26,867 bases of DNA from JACKJP01 sp050186955 (GTDB lineage: Bacteria; Pseudomonadota; Alphaproteobacteria; Rhizobiales; Tepidamorphaceae): assembly GCA_050186955.1 (NCBI GenBank), contig JBFWXZ010000020.1, forward strand, positions 1 through 26,867, written 5' to 3'. Below the pieces are notes generated by a model. It ran no database searches, had not been told where the DNA came from, and saw only the letters and a program-made list of their open reading frames with translations. A program made the translations under genes and the position numbers. Shown here piece after piece: positions 1-10,981 of the stretch; positions within the stretch are counted from its first letter, which is position 1; each line of letters starts with the position of its first letter.

Positions 1-2
1 CG

Positions 3-503
3 CAGGTGCTCGGGCAGGTTCCCGGCAACCCGCTCGACCTCAGCGCGGTGACCCAGGCTGGTCAGGCGATCGAGGAGCAGGGGCGCGAGTTCAGCGGCCG
101 TCTCGCGGCGGCGCCGAGCGGCTCGCCCAAGGACGCCTACGACCTCTCCTACGGCTACATCCTGCGCGCCGACTACGCCTCGGCCGCGGCGGGCTTCAGC
201 GATTTCCTCGCCCGCTTCCCGCAGGACCCGCTGGCCGGCAACGCCCAGTACTGGCTCGGCGAGGCGCATTTCGCGCAGGGGCAGTACCGCAACGCCGCCG
301 ATTCCTTCCTCAAGGCCTATTCGCAGTATCCCGGCAGCGCCAAGGCGCCCGACGCGCTGCTCAAGCTCGGCATGTCGCTCAACCAGATGCAGCAGACCGA
401 CGCCGCCTGCTCGGCCTTCCGCGAGGTCGGGAACAAGTTCCCCAACGCCAGCCGCACGGTGAGGGAGACGGCGCGCGCCGAAATGTCGCGGGCGGGATGC
501 TGA
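3..503 (+). CDS. cpoB: Cell division coordinator CpoB / Tol-Pal protein YbgF, C-terminal part
   Basis: Only the C-terminal 166 codons are present; the frame is open to the left edge, so the start lies outside the window. The visible part is a TPR-like domain of about 120 residues with repeated helix pairs, including the stretches AQYWLGEAHFAQGQYRNAAD and DALLKLGMSLNQMQ, and it ends at Cys. This is the usual C-terminal domain of the periplasmic YbgF/CpoB protein, which in characterised relatives binds TolA and coordinates outer-membrane constriction with peptidoglycan synthesis. The N-terminal signal peptide and coiled coil are not visible. Its stop overlaps the tilS start, so the two are probably co-transcribed, and the family normally follows pal. 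The name rests on fold type and neighbourhood; another periplasmic TPR protein is the only real alternative. Confidence 0.85.
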   Translation, partial: QVLGQVPGNPLDLSAVTQAGQAIEEQGREFSGRLAAAPSGSPKDAYDLSYGYILRADYASAAAGFSDFLARFPQDPLAGNAQYWLGEAHFAQGQYRNAADSFLKAYSQYPGSAKAPDALLKLGMSLNQMQQTDAACSAFREVGNKFPNASRTVRETARAEMSRAGC

Positions 504-1833
504 GCGAGGCGCTCGCTCCGCTCGCCGCGTCGCCCTCGCTGCTGCTCGCCGTCTCGGGCGGGCCCGACAGCCTCGCCCTGATGCACGCCGCCGTCGCCGC
601 GTTCCCGACGAAGAGGATCGCCGCCGCGACCGTCGATCACGGGCTGCGTCCGGAGGCCGCCGCCGAGGCCGACTTCGTCGCCGCCCGCGCGGCCTCGCTC
701 GGCATCGCCCATTTCACGCTGAGGCTCGACGCGCCGCCCAGGCGCGCCGTCCAGGCGTCGGCGCGCCACGGGCGCTATCGGCTGCTGGCGGCGCTGGCGC
801 GGCGCGAGGGCTTCTCCGCCATCGTCACGGCGCATCACGCCGGTGACCAGGCGGAGACGGTGGCGATGCGCATCGCCCGTGGCAGCGGGCTCGCCGGGCT
901 CGCCGGCATCCGCGCGCATTCCGCCTTCGACGGCGTCCGCGTCATGCGGCCGCTGCTCGGTATCGCCCCGGAGGAACTGCGCGAGATCGCGCTCGGCTTC
1001 GGCCCGGTGGTCGACGATCCCTCCAACGCCGACACGCGCTTCGAGCGGGTGCGGGTGCGCCGGGCGCTCGATGCCAATGCGCGCACCAGGCTCAACGGCA
1101 TCGCCGCGCGCGCCGGCGCGATCCGGACGCGGCGGGAGGTGGCCATTGCCGGCCTGATCGGCCGCTGCCTCGCCTTCGACGCCCATGGCAACGCCGTGGC
1201 GTCGCGCGAGGCGCTCGCCGAGGAGCCGGCGGCGCGGCTCGCCGAGGCGCTGTCCTTCGCCGCCGCCGCGATCGCCGGCCGCGCCCATCGTCCGGCGCGC
1301 GACGCCGTCCGGCGCTTCGCCGCTTCCGTGCTGGCGGGCAGGGGGGCGACACTCGGCGGCTGCCGGGCGCTGGTCGCCGGCGAAAAGGTCTTTCTCTTCC
1401 GCGAATGGGGGCGCTGTGGGCCCGCCGCCGCGGCGCCCGGCGCGCCGGTCTGGGACAAGCGCTTCGCGCTTTCCGGCAATGCCGATGTCGCGATCGGTCC
1501 GCTCGGCGACAATGCTTTCGAGGATGTCCTCCGCGAACGCTTTTCCTATCTTCCTAGCGCGGCGCGGCGCGTGCTGCCGGCGGTATTCTCGCCCGCCGGC
1601 GATTTCGTTGCGGTGGCCGGCGGCGATCCCCATATGGCGGCGAGGGCCACGTGGACGGGCGAGGCCCGCCTCAGCCTGCTCGGCGCCCCGGCGTCGGCGG
1701 CATTTACGAAATTTGGCGATAGGGCCGGAGCCAGCCTTTCCAAGGCCCGACCCCGCCCCTATGTTAAAGAGACGACGAGGGTGGGCCATTCGCCCGATGC
1801 GGGGCCGCATAATATCGAGGCGTCCAGACACAC

Positions 1834-1837
<4 letters not shown>
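497..1837 (+). CDS. tilS: tRNA(Ile)-lysidine synthase TilS
   Basis: This ATP-dependent N-type ligase attaches lysine to C34 of the CAU-anticodon isoleucine tRNA, changing its decoding from AUG to AUA; it is essential in most bacteria. The PP-loop is clear near the N-terminus (SGGPDS, residues 20-25), followed by the typical VDHGLRPEA segment and a TAHHAGDQAET stretch. The protein has 446 residues, a normal length, with a weakly conserved C-terminal half. The ATG at 497 is chosen because it overlaps the cpoB stop (ATGCTGA), implying translational coupling. The last bases ATGA are shared with the ftsH start. The order cpoB-tilS-ftsH is common in alphaproteobacteria and supports the call. Confidence 0.95.
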
Positions 1838-3768
<1,931 letters not shown>

Positions 3769-3778
3769 GACCCGGATC

Positions 3779-3803
3779 GAAAACGCGCCGGTGGCGCGTT
3801 TTC
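3779..3803 (+). terminator. Rho-independent terminator after ftsH
   Basis: A perfect 11-bp stem (GAAAACGCGCC / GGCGCGTTTTC) closes a 3-base loop, 10 bases after the ftsH stop. The descending arm ends in TTTTC, and the A-tract on the left arm would let it work in both directions. It separates the ftsH operon from glmM. Confidence 0.75.
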
Positions 3804-3853
3804 AGGGTCGAACGCCGGAGGCTTCAAGCCATGGCGGTCGAGGCCTTCCTCAG

Positions 3854-3901
3854 CCCACCCTTCGAGGTTCGGCTTCGCCTCGCGCCTCAGGATGAGGTGG
3901 G
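3854..3901. repeat. Rhizobial-type palindromic intergenic repeat, copy 1 (inverted)
   Basis: The 48-base unit starts CCCACCCTTCGAGG and ends CCTCAGGATGAGGTGGG. Its reverse complement matches the unit at 3992-4039, so the two copies face each other. Units with CCTCATCCTGAGG and CTCGAAGGGTGGG edges are familiar in intergenic DNA of Bradyrhizobium-like genomes; that link is from memory, not from a search. No coding potential is apparent. Confidence 0.55.
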
Positions 3902-3958
3902 AGTTTGTGGTCAGCTCCCTTCCGGCGCTCGGCTTCGGGCCTCGCGCGTTCGGACCTG

Positions 3959-3981
3959 AAATCGCTCCCCCGGAGCGATTT
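3959..3981. repeat. Perfect stem-loop in the ftsH-glmM spacer
   Basis: A 10-bp perfect stem (AAATCGCTCC / GGAGCGATTT) closes a CCC loop. It lies between the two inverted repeat copies, and an outer GGACC/GGTCC pair (3952-3956, 3989-3993) could extend it. The left A-tract and right T-tract resemble a bidirectional terminator, but no gene ends nearby, so a mobile palindromic repeat is the better reading. Confidence 0.5.
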
Positions 3982-3991
3982 CCTTAACGGT

Positions 3992-4039
3992 CCTCACCCT
4001 CACCGTGAGGAGCGCTGAAAGCGCGTCTCGAAGGGTGGG
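3992..4039. repeat. Rhizobial-type palindromic intergenic repeat, copy 2
   Basis: The unit starts CCTCACCCTCACCGTGAGG and ends CTCGAAGGGTGGG. It matches the reverse complement of 3854-3901 at its edges, with a variable middle (GAGCGCTGAAAGCGCGTCTC). Together with copy 1 and the central stem-loop it makes up much of the 458-base spacer between ftsH and glmM. The remainder (about 4040-4226) holds the glmM leader. Confidence 0.55.
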
Positions 4040-4226
4040 CGGAGAATTCGGAAAGCCTGCTCCAACCGACATTGCGGCGGAGGCGAAGATCCAGCCGCGG
4101 CGGCGAGGCGGGTGCCGCGAAGTTTCACTTAACCATCTGCAACAAACACTCACGAATTTTGAACCAAGTTCGGTCATATTGGCGGCTATGGTCCCGGCGA
4201 ATTACGGGACGGGTGGCAGGGCAATC

Positions 4227-5576
<1,350 letters not shown>

Positions 5577-5581
5577 GGGCG

Positions 5582-6775
5582 TCAGCCCCGCAGCCGCTTC
5601 AGGCTCTCCGCCAGCCGCGCGATATCTTCCTCGTCATTGTAGAGATGCGGCGTCAGCCGGATCGAGCGGCCGCGCACGCTGACATGGACATTGTCCCCGC
5701 GCAGCCGTCCGGGCAGGTCGACGGATATGTCCTCGGGCATGTCTTCGGGCATGGCGACGCCGAGGAAATGCGGCGCCCGCGTCGCCGGCGGCGGGGCGGC
5801 GAAGTCGAGCGGGGCGACGGCGTCGGCGATCAGCCGCGTGGTCTCGCCGAGGGTTTCGGAGATCGCCGGCACGCCCCATTCGAGCAACTGCTCCAACGCC
5901 GCCTCGGCGATCGGCATCAGGTGGAAATTCGCCCGCTCGCCCATGTCGTAGCGCGTCGCGCCGGGCTGATAGTCGGCGCGGTAGGAGACGAGGCCGGAGA
6001 AATCCTCCGAGCCGGCGCGGGTGATCCAGTTCTCCTCCAGCGGCTCGCCGCCCTGGCGGTGCGGGGCGGCGTAGAGGATGCCGAGGCTGTAGGGGCCGAG
6101 GAGCCATTTGTAGCAGGCCGAGACCATGAAATCGGGCCGCACCTCGGCGACGTCGAAGGGCAGGGCGCCGAGCGACTGCGAGAGGTCGAGGACGAGGGCG
6201 GCGCCGTGCCGGCGCGCCTTCTCGCCGACGGCTGCGAGGTCGATCAGCGAGCCGTCGGTCCAGTGCAGGTTGGGGATGGCGACGACGCTGGTGGCGTCGC
6301 CGATGGCGTCGAGGATCGCCGGCGTCCAGTCACACGCCCCGTCCTGCCCAGCACCCTGCCGTCGCGCGGCGGCGCGGGGAACGGCGAAGACCTCGGCGCC
6401 GGTCGCCGCCGCCTTGCGCTGCCAGGGATAGACGTTGGAGGGGAACTGGTCCTCCAGCAGCACGATCCGGGAGCCCTTCGGGCAGTCGACGTTGCGGGCC
6501 GCCGTCTCGGCGCCGTAGGAGGCCGAGGAGACGATGGCGATGTCGGCGGGGGAAGCGTTGATCAGCCGCGCCGCCAGGGCGCGGAAGCGGTCGGAGCGGG
6601 TGAAGAAATCCTGCGAGGAGACCGTCCACGGCGTCGCCTTGAATTCGGCGGCGCGGCGGCCGGCCTCGACGGCGGCCCGCGTCAGCGGCCCCATATAGGC
6701 AGCGTTGAAATAGGCGACGTCGCGCGGGATCGAGAACAGGGCGCGCTGGCAGGGAATCGGCGTCGGCAACGGCAT
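5582..6775 (-). CDS. Class V aminotransferase, PLP-dependent (unknown substrate)
   Basis: The 397-residue protein has the fold-type I pattern of class V enzymes. It begins FSIPRDVAYFNAAYMGPL, has a SSASYGAE cofactor-phosphate region (83-90), the PLP-ring Asp197 in LDLSQS and the Schiff-base Lys223 in ACYKWLLGPYSLG. The family includes cysteine desulfurases, kynureninases and isopenicillin-N epimerase-like enzymes, and I see nothing that fixes the substrate. The start at 6775 is chosen because homology-like sequence begins there; the frame stays open 59 codons further upstream into spacer DNA with basic, low-complexity translation. The ribosome site is weak. It is convergent with glmM with only 5 bases between stops, and divergent from the outer-membrane protein gene. 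Confidence 0.85.
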   Translation of the reverse strand: MPLPTPIPCQRALFSIPRDVAYFNAAYMGPLTRAAVEAGRRAAEFKATPWTVSSQDFFTRSDRFRALAARLINASPADIAIVSSASYGAETAARNVDCPKGSRIVLLEDQFPSNVYPWQRKAAATGAEVFAVPRAAARRQGAGQDGACDWTPAILDAIGDATSVVAIPNLHWTDGSLIDLAAVGEKARRHGAALVLDLSQSLGALPFDVAEVRPDFMVSACYKWLLGPYSLGILYAAPHRQGGEPLEENWITRAGSEDFSGLVSYRADYQPGATRYDMGERANFHLMPIAEAALEQLLEWGVPAISETLGETTRLIADAVAPLDFAAPPPATRAPHFLGVAMPEDMPEDISVDLPGRLRGDNVHVSVRGRSIRLTPHLYNDEEDIARLAESLKRLRG

Positions 6776-6864
6776 GGGGAGCGCTTTCGGCAGGCCTGGC
6801 GGAGGGATGCGAGGCTGGAAGGGGCCGCGCCGGGTGTCAACCGACGTCAATGCAGGGCTGATGC

Positions 6865-6880
6865 GTTGCAGGCGTGCAAC
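6865..6880. promoter_or_regulatory. Inverted repeat, possible operator (GTTGCA-N4-TGCAAC)
   Basis: A perfect 6-bp inverted repeat with a 4-base spacer lies in the divergent spacer between the aminotransferase and the outer-membrane protein gene. Its size suits a dimeric regulator. No regulator can be named from it. Confidence 0.35.
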
Positions 6881-6886
6881 AGTCGG

Positions 6887-6926
6887 GGCGAAAAATCGCC
6901 GGGAATGCGAAATCCGGCGAAAAATC
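6887..6926 (+). repeat. Direct repeat GGCGAAAAATC, two copies
   Basis: The 11-base sequence GGCGAAAAATC occurs at 6887-6897 and again at 6916-6926, 29 bases apart, in the same spacer. The function is unknown; tandem regulator sites are one possibility. Confidence 0.45.
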
Positions 6927-6940
6927 ATGGATAACAAAGA

Positions 6941-6971
6941 GTTAACAGGCACGGTTAAGGAACACGGTTAA
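6941..6971. promoter_or_regulatory. Three TTAAC half-sites at a 13-base period
   Basis: On the minus strand the sequence reads TTAACCGTGTTCC, TTAACCGTGCCTG, TTAAC: three half-sites exactly 13 bases apart, about 95-125 bases before the outer-membrane protein start. TTAAC is the half-site of CtrA, whose usual form is TTAA-N7-TTAAC; here the gap is 9. It may therefore be an altered CtrA array or a site for another factor. The repetition is seen; the regulator is inference. Confidence 0.4.
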
Positions 6972-7065
6972 TCCGTCTTTAAGGAAGTGCGGGCAATGTC
7001 ACCTCTGGCACCAGCGATCCCGGAATGCCGCGCGTCGCGGCCGGGCAATGTCAGACGAGGTAAAC

Positions 7066-7857
7066 ATGACGTACTTCAAGCAGCTTCTCCTCGCCGGCGC
7101 CGTGGCCCTCACCGCGGCGTTCGGCCAGGCCCAGGCGGCCGATCTTCCTCCGATCGTTCCGCCGCCGGCGGTCGAACAGCCGGTCGAAATCGGCTCCGCG
7201 TGGTATCTGCGCGGCGACGTGAGCTATGACTTCTACGGCACGCCGTCGCTCTATCAGGGCTCGCCCTACGTTCCGCTCGTGAACGAGGCGATCGACGATA
7301 CGTGGAACATCGGCCTCGGCTTCGGCTACCAGTTCAACGCCTGGTTCCGCGGCGACCTGACCGCGGAATATCGCGGCAAGGTGAACATCTACTCCGAATC
7401 ACAGTGCGGCGCCTGCGCCGGCAACACCCAGCACAATGTCGACATCACCTCGTGGGTCTTCATGGCCAACGCCTATGTCGACTTCGGCACCTGGGCGAGC
7501 ATCACGCCCTATGTCGGCGCCGGCTTCGGCGCGGCCTATCACCGCGCCTCGGTGTTCCAGAACAACGGCGCCGTGATCCCGCCGTCGGGCATCACCTCGC
7601 TGTCGGGCAACTCCGAGTGGGAGTTCGTCTGGGCGGTCATGGCGGGCGTGTCCTACGACATCTCGCAGAACATGAAGCTCGACATCGGCTACCGCTACAT
7701 GGACCTCGGCAAGGTCTCGAGCGGCACGCTCACCAACTGCTGCTCCACCGCGCCGGCGATCATCTACGACGATCTGCGCTCGCACGAGGTCCGCGTCGGC
7801 CTGCGCTACCTGTTCGACACCGGCTACGACTACGCGCCGGTCACGACCAGCTACTGA
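7066..7857 (+). CDS. Outer-membrane beta-barrel protein (Omp25/opacity-like)
   Basis: The 263-residue protein starts with a signal peptide (MTYFKQLLLAGAVALTAAFG, then QAQA before ADLPP). After a Pro-rich linker come alternating amphipathic strands with many aromatic residues (AWYLRGDVSYDFYG, WNIGLGFGYQFNAWF, ASITPYVGAGFGAAYHRA, MKLDIGYRYMDLG) and a terminal strand HEVRVGLRYLF. This is the pattern of small eight-stranded porin-like barrels abundant in rhizobia and Brucella; a structural or adhesion role is likely. Start 7066 is preferred over an in-frame ATG at 7048 because GAGG lies 5 bases before it and it begins the signal peptide directly. Four cysteines (CGAC, NCC) could form disulfides. 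It appears monocistronic and ends at a strong terminator. Confidence 0.85.
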   Translation: MTYFKQLLLAGAVALTAAFGQAQAADLPPIVPPPAVEQPVEIGSAWYLRGDVSYDFYGTPSLYQGSPYVPLVNEAIDDTWNIGLGFGYQFNAWFRGDLTAEYRGKVNIYSESQCGACAGNTQHNVDITSWVFMANAYVDFGTWASITPYVGAGFGAAYHRASVFQNNGAVIPPSGITSLSGNSEWEFVWAVMAGVSYDISQNMKLDIGYRYMDLGKVSSGTLTNCCSTAPAIIYDDLRSHEVRVGLRYLFDTGYDYAPVTTSY

Positions 7858-7886
7858 TCCTTCCGCCTTCACGGGGAAGACATGGC

Positions 7887-7911
7887 GGGCGGCCTTCGGG
7901 CCGCCCGTTTT
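7887..7911 (+). terminator. Rho-independent terminator after the outer-membrane protein gene
   Basis: An 8-bp GC stem (GGGCGGCC / GGCCGCCC) closes a stable TTCG tetraloop and is followed by GTTTTG. It lies 29 bases after the stop. Confidence 0.85.
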
Positions 7912-7945
7912 GCTTGTGCGTGGCGGCGCGGCGCGACGATGCCGA

Positions 7946-7973
7946 TTGACGAAAGGCCGGCGAGGCTCTATCC
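7946..7973 (+). promoter_or_regulatory. Candidate sigma-70 promoter of serC-serA
   Basis: TTGACG (7946-7951) and CTATCC (7968-7973) are separated by 16 bases, a good alphaproteobacterial housekeeping promoter. Transcription would begin near 7980, at the first base of the predicted serC leader structure, which supports both calls. Confidence 0.6.
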
Positions 7974-7979
7974 GCATCC

Positions 7980-8032
7980 GTGGGACACCCCTCCCCAACG
8001 AGGGGCGGCTATCTGAGAGGGTAGAAGCCATG
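7980..8032 (+). ncRNA. serC leader RNA motif (candidate)
   Basis: Two hairpins fill the whole leader up to the serC start. The first pairs CCCCT (7988-7992) with AGGGG (8001-8005). The second pairs CTATC (8009-8013) with GGTAG (8020-8024) and places the ribosome site GAGAGGG (8015-8021) in its loop and 3' arm, with GG/CC closing near 8007 and 8028. A conserved serC RNA motif just before serC is known from alphaproteobacteria (Weinberg and colleagues, Rfam). Position, size and the ribosome site inside the structure fit; I matched it by layout and could not run the covariance model. Confidence 0.6.
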
Positions 8033-9202
8033 AGCAAGACTCCGCCGGCCGTCAGGCCGAACAATCCGCAATTCTCGTCCGGGCCCTGCGCCAAGCGGCC
8101 CGGCTGGTCCCCGCAAGTCCTCGAGGACGCGCTGACGGGACGCTCCCACCGCTCCAAGCCCGGCAAGGCCCGCCTCGAGAAGGCGATCGACCTCACCCGC
8201 GAGATCCTGCAGGTGCCCAACGACTACCGGATCGGCATCGTGCCGGCGTCCGACACCGGCGCCGTCGAGCTGGCGATGTGGTCGCTGCTCGGCCCGCGCG
8301 GCGTCGACATGCTGGCCTGGGAGAGCTTCGGCGCCGGCTGGGTCGGCGACGTGCGCAAGGAGCTGAAGCTTTCCGACGTGCGCACCATCGAGGCCGGCTA
8401 TGGCGAACTGCCCGATCTCTCGACGGTCGATTTCGCGCGCGACGTGGTGTTCACCTGGAACGGCACCACCTCCGGCGTCAGGGTGCCCGACGGCAACTGG
8501 ATCGACGCCGGCCGCGAGGGGCTGACGATCTGCGACGCGACGTCGGCGGCCTTCGCGCAGCGCCTCGACTGGCCGAAGCTCGATGCGGTGACCTATTCCT
8601 GGCAGAAGGTGCTCGGCGGCGAGGCGGCGCACGGCATGCTGATCCTCAGCCCGCGCGCGGTGGAGCGGTTGGAGAGTCACACGCCGGCCTGGCCGATGCC
8701 GAAGATCTTCCGCCTCACCAAGGGCGGCAAGATCAACGAGGGCATCTTCCGCGGCGAGACGATCAACACGCCGTCGATGCTGTGCGTCGAGGACTATATC
8801 GACGCGCTGGAATGGGCTGCCTCGGTCGGCGGCCTCGACGGGCTGGTCAGGCGCGCCGACGCCAATCTGGCGATCCTCGAGCGCTGGGTGAAGGCGGCCG
8901 GCTGGGTCGACTTCCTCGCCCGCGACAAGAAGACCCGCTCGAACACCTCGGTGTGCCTGACGATCGCCGATCCCGCCATCAAGGCGCTCGGCGCCGAGCG
9001 CGAGGCGGCCTTCGCCAAGGGGCTGGTGGCGCTGATCGAGAAGCAGGGCGCCGCCTACGATATCGGCGCCTATCGCGACGCGCCCGCCGGCCTGCGGATA
9101 TGGACCGGCGCGACCGTGGAGGCATCCGACGTCGCGGCGCTGACGCCGTGGCTCGACTGGGCCTTCGAGGTCGCCTCCGCCGAGCTCGCCTCGGCCGCCT
9201 GA
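8030..9202 (+). CDS. serC: Phosphoserine aminotransferase SerC
   Basis: SerC transaminates 3-phosphohydroxypyruvate to phosphoserine with glutamate, the second step of serine synthesis. The 390-residue product shows the start motif FSSGPCAKRPGW, a cofactor region VPASDTGAVELAMWSLLGPRG, Asp169 in TICDATSAAF and the Schiff-base Lys193 in YSWQKVLGGEAAHG. This is the divergent SerC type found in alphaproteobacteria, longer than the E. coli enzyme (about 360 residues). The ATG at 8030 has GAGAGGG eight bases upstream, and the upstream part of the open frame is leader RNA, not protein. serA follows 75 bases downstream, so the pair forms a serine operon, probably controlled by the leader RNA. Confidence 0.95.
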   Translation: MSKTPPAVRPNNPQFSSGPCAKRPGWSPQVLEDALTGRSHRSKPGKARLEKAIDLTREILQVPNDYRIGIVPASDTGAVELAMWSLLGPRGVDMLAWESFGAGWVGDVRKELKLSDVRTIEAGYGELPDLSTVDFARDVVFTWNGTTSGVRVPDGNWIDAGREGLTICDATSAAFAQRLDWPKLDAVTYSWQKVLGGEAAHGMLILSPRAVERLESHTPAWPMPKIFRLTKGGKINEGIFRGETINTPSMLCVEDYIDALEWAASVGGLDGLVRRADANLAILERWVKAAGWVDFLARDKKTRSNTSVCLTIADPAIKALGAEREAAFAKGLVALIEKQGAAYDIGAYRDAPAGLRIWTGATVEASDVAALTPWLDWAFEVASAELASAA

Positions 9203-9277
9203 TCGCCGCCTGATCCCGCAAGCGATATTCCCGCCCGGCGGTCCTACCGGCCGGCGCGCCATTCAAGGAGCCTGAAC

Positions 9278-10864
9278 ATGGCACCCCGCGTACTCATCTC
9301 CGACCAGCTCAGCGAAGCCGCGGTCGCGATCTTCAAGCGCCACGGCGTCGAGGTCGACTACAAGCCCGACCTCGGCAAGGACAAGGAGGCGCTGCTCGCC
9401 GCCATCCCCGCCTATGACGGGCTGGCGATCCGCTCGGCCTCCAAGGTGACAGAGAAGATCATCGCCGCAGCCGACAATCTCAAGGTCATCGGCCGCGCCG
9501 GCATCGGCGTCGACAATGTCGACATCCCGGCGGCGACGCAGAAGGGCATCGTGGTGATGAACACGCCCTTCGGCAATTCGATCACCACCGCCGAGCACGC
9601 CATCGCGCTGATGTTCGCCGCCGCGCGGCAGATCCCGGCGGCCAACGAATCGACCCAGGCCGGGAAGTGGGAGAAGAACCGCTTCCTCGGGACCGAGCTC
9701 ACCGCCAAGACACTCGGCATCATCGGCTGCGGCAATATCGGCTCCATCGTCGCCGAGCGCGCCATCGGGCTGCGGATGAGGGTCATCGCCTTCGATCCCT
9801 TCCTGTCGCCGGAGCGGGCGACGGAGCTCGGCGTCGAGAAGGTCGAGGTCGGCGAGCTGCTGGCGCGCGCCGACGTGATCTCGCTGCACACGCCGCTGAC
9901 CGAGAAGACCCGCAACATCCTCTCCGCCGACGCCCTCAACCGCACCCGCAAGGGCGTCATCATCGTCAACTGCGCGCGCGGCGGGCTGGTCGACGAGGCG
10001 GCGCTGCGCGCGGGGCTGGAGAGCGGTCATGTGGCGGCCGCCGGCATCGACGTCTTCTCCAGCGAGCCGGCGACCGAGAACGTGCTGTTCGGCGCGCCGA
10101 ACCTCGTCTGCACGCCGCATCTGGGGGCGGCGACGAGCGAGGCGCAGGAGAATGTCGCGCTGCAGGTCGCCGAGCAGATGTCCGACTACCTCGTCAACGG
10201 CGCGGTGACGAACGCCCTCAACATGCCCTCGATCAGCGCCGAGGAGGCGCCGCGGCTGAAGCCCTTCGTGGCGCTCGCCGAGCTGCTCGGCTCGTTCGCC
10301 GGCCAGCTCACCGAGACGGCGATCAGCGCGCTCAGGATCGAGTATGAGGGGCCGGTCGCGGAGCTCAACGTCAAAGCGCTGACCTCGGCGATCCTCGCCG
10401 GCGTGCTGCGGCCGATGCTGCAGGACGTCAACATGGTGTCGGCGCCGGCGATGGCGCGCGAGCGCGGCATGGCGATCGAGGAGGTGCGGCGCGAGCAGCG
10501 CGGCGCCTACGAGAACTACATCCGGCTGACGGTGAAGACCGAGCGGCAGGAGCGCTCGGTCGCCGGCACCGTGTTCTCCGACGGCAAGCCGCGCCTCATC
10601 CAGATCAAGGGCATCAACATGGAGGCCGAGGTCGGCCCGCACATGCTCTACATCACCAACGAGGACAAGCCCGGCTTCATCGGTGCGCTCGGCATGCTGC
10701 TCGGCAATGCCGGCGTCAACATCGCGACCTTCAATCTCGGCCGCGACCGCGCCGGCGGCGACGCCATCTGCCTGGTCGAGGTGGATGGCGTGATCCCGCC
10801 CGAGATCGCGGCGAAGGTGCAGGCGCTGCCGATGGTCAAGCAGGCCAAGCCGCTGCATTTCTGA
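9278..10864 (+). CDS. serA: D-3-phosphoglycerate dehydrogenase SerA
   Basis: SerA oxidises 3-phosphoglycerate to 3-phosphohydroxypyruvate with NAD+, the first committed step of serine synthesis. The 528-residue protein is the long form: N-terminal catalytic half, the NAD-binding GCGNIG (150-155), the catalytic Arg in NCARGGLVDE, the His in TPHLGAATSEAQ, then an intervening regulatory domain and a C-terminal ACT domain (MLYITNEDKPGFIGALG to the end). Such ACT-bearing enzymes are often feedback-inhibited by serine. The start is supported by AAGGAG eight bases upstream. It follows serC as the second gene of the operon; the reversed order relative to the pathway is usual in this group. Confidence 0.97.
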   Translation: MAPRVLISDQLSEAAVAIFKRHGVEVDYKPDLGKDKEALLAAIPAYDGLAIRSASKVTEKIIAAADNLKVIGRAGIGVDNVDIPAATQKGIVVMNTPFGNSITTAEHAIALMFAAARQIPAANESTQAGKWEKNRFLGTELTAKTLGIIGCGNIGSIVAERAIGLRMRVIAFDPFLSPERATELGVEKVEVGELLARADVISLHTPLTEKTRNILSADALNRTRKGVIIVNCARGGLVDEAALRAGLESGHVAAAGIDVFSSEPATENVLFGAPNLVCTPHLGAATSEAQENVALQVAEQMSDYLVNGAVTNALNMPSISAEEAPRLKPFVALAELLGSFAGQLTETAISALRIEYEGPVAELNVKALTSAILAGVLRPMLQDVNMVSAPAMARERGMAIEEVRREQRGAYENYIRLTVKTERQERSVAGTVFSDGKPRLIQIKGINMEAEVGPHMLYITNEDKPGFIGALGMLLGNAGVNIATFNLGRDRAGGDAICLVEVDGVIPPEIAAKVQALPMVKQAKPLHF

Positions 10865-10922
10865 CGCCGCATGCAGCGTCGCGGGGGGAGCTGGCGGCGT
10901 CTCCAAGATGCCGCAATTCCCG

Positions 10923-10937
10923 TGCGCAATGATTGCG
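10923..10937. repeat. Small inverted repeat before the DUF4139 gene
   Basis: GCGCAA and TTGCGC flank the triplet TGA, 45 bases before the next start codon. It could be an operator or a weak hairpin after serA; no poly-T follows it. The rest of this 117-base spacer shows nothing else I can support apart from the GGGAG ribosome site near 10970. Confidence 0.3.
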
Positions 10938-10981
10938 CGTAGGGTCGGGGGGCCCGAAGAACACAGACGGGAGTTCACGCG

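Noticed and set aside
6927..6971. A 14-codon frame (MDNKELTGTVKEHG) in the spacer before the outer-membrane protein gene
   Set aside because: It has no ribosome site and no visible paralog, and it is made up largely of the TTAAC repeat array, so the DNA repeat explains it better.
7048..7065. An earlier in-frame ATG for the outer-membrane protein gene
   Set aside because: It would place MSDEVN before the signal peptide and overlaps the GAGG that serves the ATG at 7066.
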